A program made the position numbers and the translations under genes. DNA of 8,526 nucleotides from Desulfobacteraceae bacterium UBA5623 (GTDB lineage Bacteria; Desulfobacterota; DSM-4660; Desulfatiglandales; Desulfatiglandaceae), in assembly GCA_002424495.1 (NCBI GenBank), contig DIKH01000256.1, positions 16,736 through 25,261 on the forward strand, read 5' to 3'. A model generated the notes under the pieces. It searched no databases. It saw only the letters and a list, made by a program, of their open reading frames with translations, and was not told the origin of the DNA. Position 1 is the first letter of the stretch, and every line of letters starts with the position of its first letter. Below are positions 7,294-8,526 of this stretch, in pieces.

Positions 7294-7312
7294 CTATAGG
7301 ATTTTCCTATAG
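7294..7312. repeat. Perfect 8-bp inverted repeat with 3-base spacer
   Basis: CTATAGGA and TCCTATAG flank TTT. The arms are perfectly complementary, and the next bases outward (A and A) do not pair. There is no T run on either side in the right place for an intrinsic terminator. It could be a protein-binding dyad, a processing hairpin or part of a small mobile remnant. It lies 299 bases after the operon stop and 135 bases past the convergent gene's end, so its role is not evident. Confidence 0.55.
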
Positions 7313-7446
7313 AATAGCCGATCCGCTATCGTATTTTCCAGTTTGACATCACGTCTCCTATCTCATATTCATTCCACTAATTGTTCGCTAAGTCTACAAG
7401 ACCTCGAATAATTATTAAAGCGGAACGCCACGTTTGAACAGTCATT

Positions 7447-8526
7447 TTAAAATAGTGTTTTGGCATATGGCTGCATGTGTTTTGATTTGCTTGATTTCCG
7501 AATGCTTCGAAAAAAATGGGCGATCAAAAAGGCTGTTAAAGGGGCGATGAAGATCATCAATGGAATTGCGCTGTTTTCAACCCATTTGCCAAGTATCGTA
7601 TATGGGATGAGCACCTGATAGGAGAGAAAAACCGACCAGCTGAAGACTAATCCGGCAGGTCCTGCTGCAAATGGCAGAAAGCTTATGAGATACAGGGCAT
7701 ACCAAGGGTGTAGCGTGGGAGTGAGAAACAGATAGGCCATGCTGACACTGTAGCAGCCCTTAAGCAGTTGCAATAGCGTTGCATTGGTGACAGTTGGGTT
7801 CAGGCCCGAAGAGTTGTGTCTTTTGAAGGATGGTTTAAAGAATATTATCAATAAAGCAAAGAAAAAGGAGAAGGCGAGTATCAATCTGGAAAAGTCTCCT
7901 GAGCCAGTTATCCTCCGCAGTGTGCGAAAGGCAAAACCTGAAAATTCCCAATGGTAGATATAAAGGCTGAGTGTGCTCAAGGCATTTTTGAGATCCGGCA
8001 TGAAAGGGGTTATCAGCAATATCGCGCCAAGTATTATCCCGGTCACAAAAGGCATGTTGTTGCATATGCGACCGACGAACAGACAGCCTGGCAAAAATAT
8101 CAGCGGGAATAATTTTATTAGTGCACTAAGGCTAAAGGCCAATCCGGCTGTGATGTTAAGGAAAATCTTAAATGAAGACTTATTAGAGATTCCGGACCAA
8201 GTGGATGATACTGCACCATGTGCGAGTAATAGAAAGGTAAGAAAAAAGAATAGGACGCAAACGCCGTCAACATGACCGGAGGCGGCAATCTCCAGGATTG
8301 GAAGGGGATGCCACGCATAGAGTACTGCCCGCCTGGACGGGAGTTCAACTAATGAAAGCAGACGCAACAGCAGTGCGCATGTGGCAAGGTCCATGGCAAT
8401 AAACATGGCCTTTATTCCCAACACTCCACCTCCAATTGACGAGCCCGCGGCAAATACGAGTTGTGCGGCAGGGGGGTAAATGGTCACGAGGTGCGGATGG
8501 TTGATGTCTTTGATCAACAGTGCAAA
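7447..8526 (-). CDS. GT-C membrane glycosyltransferase (mannosyltransferase-like), C-terminal part
   Basis: The minus-strand frame is open through the window edge (F-A-L precede the TTG-coded residue at 8515-8517), so the true start lies beyond base 8526. About 359 residues are visible, ending at a TAA (7447-7449). The protein is very hydrophobic, with roughly eight to ten membrane segments. Signatures of polyprenyl-phosphate-sugar-dependent GT-C enzymes (GT87/DUF2029 or MptB/PIG-M-like) are HPHLVTIYPPAAQLVFA, an AWHPLPILEIAASGHVDG loop, ALIKLFPLIFLPG and the late TLHPWYALYL segment. Such enzymes transfer mannose or a related sugar from a lipid-linked donor on the outer face of the inner membrane. 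The catalytic acidic loop normally near the N-terminus is outside the window. It converges with the operon, yet the GT2 at 707-1447 could make its donor. Sugar and acceptor are unassigned. The basic tail (RSIRKSSKSK) fits a cytoplasmic C-terminus. Confidence 0.82.
   Translation of the reverse strand, partial: FALLIKDINHPHLVTIYPPAAQLVFAAGSSIGGGVLGIKAMFIAMDLATCALLLRLLSLVELPSRRAVLYAWHPLPILEIAASGHVDGVCVLFFFLTFLLLAHGAVSSTWSGISNKSSFKIFLNITAGLAFSLSALIKLFPLIFLPGCLFVGRICNNMPFVTGIILGAILLITPFMPDLKNALSTLSLYIYHWEFSGFAFRTLRRITGSGDFSRLILAFSFFFALLIIFFKPSFKRHNSSGLNPTVTNATLLQLLKGCYSVSMAYLFLTPTLHPWYALYLISFLPFAAGPAGLVFSWSVFLSYQVLIPYTILGKWVENSAIPLMIFIAPLTAFLIAHFFRSIRKSSKSKHMQPYAKTLF

Larger units (their letters stand above)
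6996..7446. other. Long gap between convergent genes, no defensible gene
   Basis: These 451 bases separate the 3' ends of two convergent genes, so no promoter for either is expected. I see a GC-rich hairpin at 7022-7044, a smaller bulged hairpin at 7232-7249 (AACC-GTA / TAC-GGTT) followed by a T-rich stretch, a perfect dyad at 7294-7312, and a 10-base palindrome AATAATTATT at 7407-7416. An open frame from a TTG at 7044 to a TGA at 7230-7232 (62 codons) has no Shine-Dalgarno, no recognisable similarity and an atypical start, so I do not call it a gene. No tRNA, CRISPR or insertion-sequence end was seen. Confidence 0.6.

Noticed and set aside
7393..7403. GTCT-ACA-AGAC hairpin near the end of the minus-strand gene
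   Set aside because: A four-pair stem without a T run is expected by chance.
7973..8275. 100-codon plus-strand ORF opposite the GT-C gene
   Set aside because: It is antisense to a strongly supported membrane protein, has no recognisable domain, and is a typical shadow ORF.

Overview
The window is one side of a compact glycosyltransfer and methyltransfer locus. GC content is middling and the genes are tightly packed. Protein signatures (an outer-membrane barrel, an exported tandem rhodanese, multidomain radical SAM and methyltransferase enzymes) suggest a Gram-negative and probably anaerobic bacterium. A Desulfobacterota-like (former deltaproteobacterial) host is my best guess, but it is an inference and no rRNA or other marker gene is present.

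Bases 1-6995 form a probable plus-strand operon of five genes plus one candidate small ORF. In order they are: the 3' part of a beta-barrel outer-membrane-type protein (1-705); a dolichol-phosphate-sugar-synthase-like GT2 (707-1447); an exported two-domain rhodanese (1437-2348); a candidate 39-residue ORF with a strong Shine-Dalgarno (2335-2454); a membrane-embedded processive-type GT2 of the cellulose/glucomannan synthase superfamily (2475-3953); and a 1006-residue fusion enzyme (3975-6995). The genes overlap or lie within about 20 bases of each other, except for the stretch that holds the small ORF.

The fusion protein is the highlight. It has an N-terminal canonical radical SAM domain (CxxxCxxC), a central class I methyltransferase that keeps all four cysteine positions of AS3MT/ArsM arsenite methyltransferases, and a cysteine-rich C-terminal region resembling DUF5714. 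An ArsM-like enzyme joined to a radical SAM domain and sitting beside glycosyltransferases recalls arsenosugar pathways. The arrangement differs from the usual separate arsM and arsS genes, and the real substrate is unknown.

Bases 6996-7446 are a long non-coding gap between convergent genes. It holds two or three small hairpins and no gene I can defend. Bases 7447-8526 on the minus strand are the C-terminal part of a polytopic GT-C glycosyltransferase, likely polyprenyl-phosphate-sugar dependent. It could use the lipid-linked sugar made by the GT2 at 707-1447, so the window may encode parts of one pathway that builds and exports a glycan or glycolipid. That linkage is inferred.
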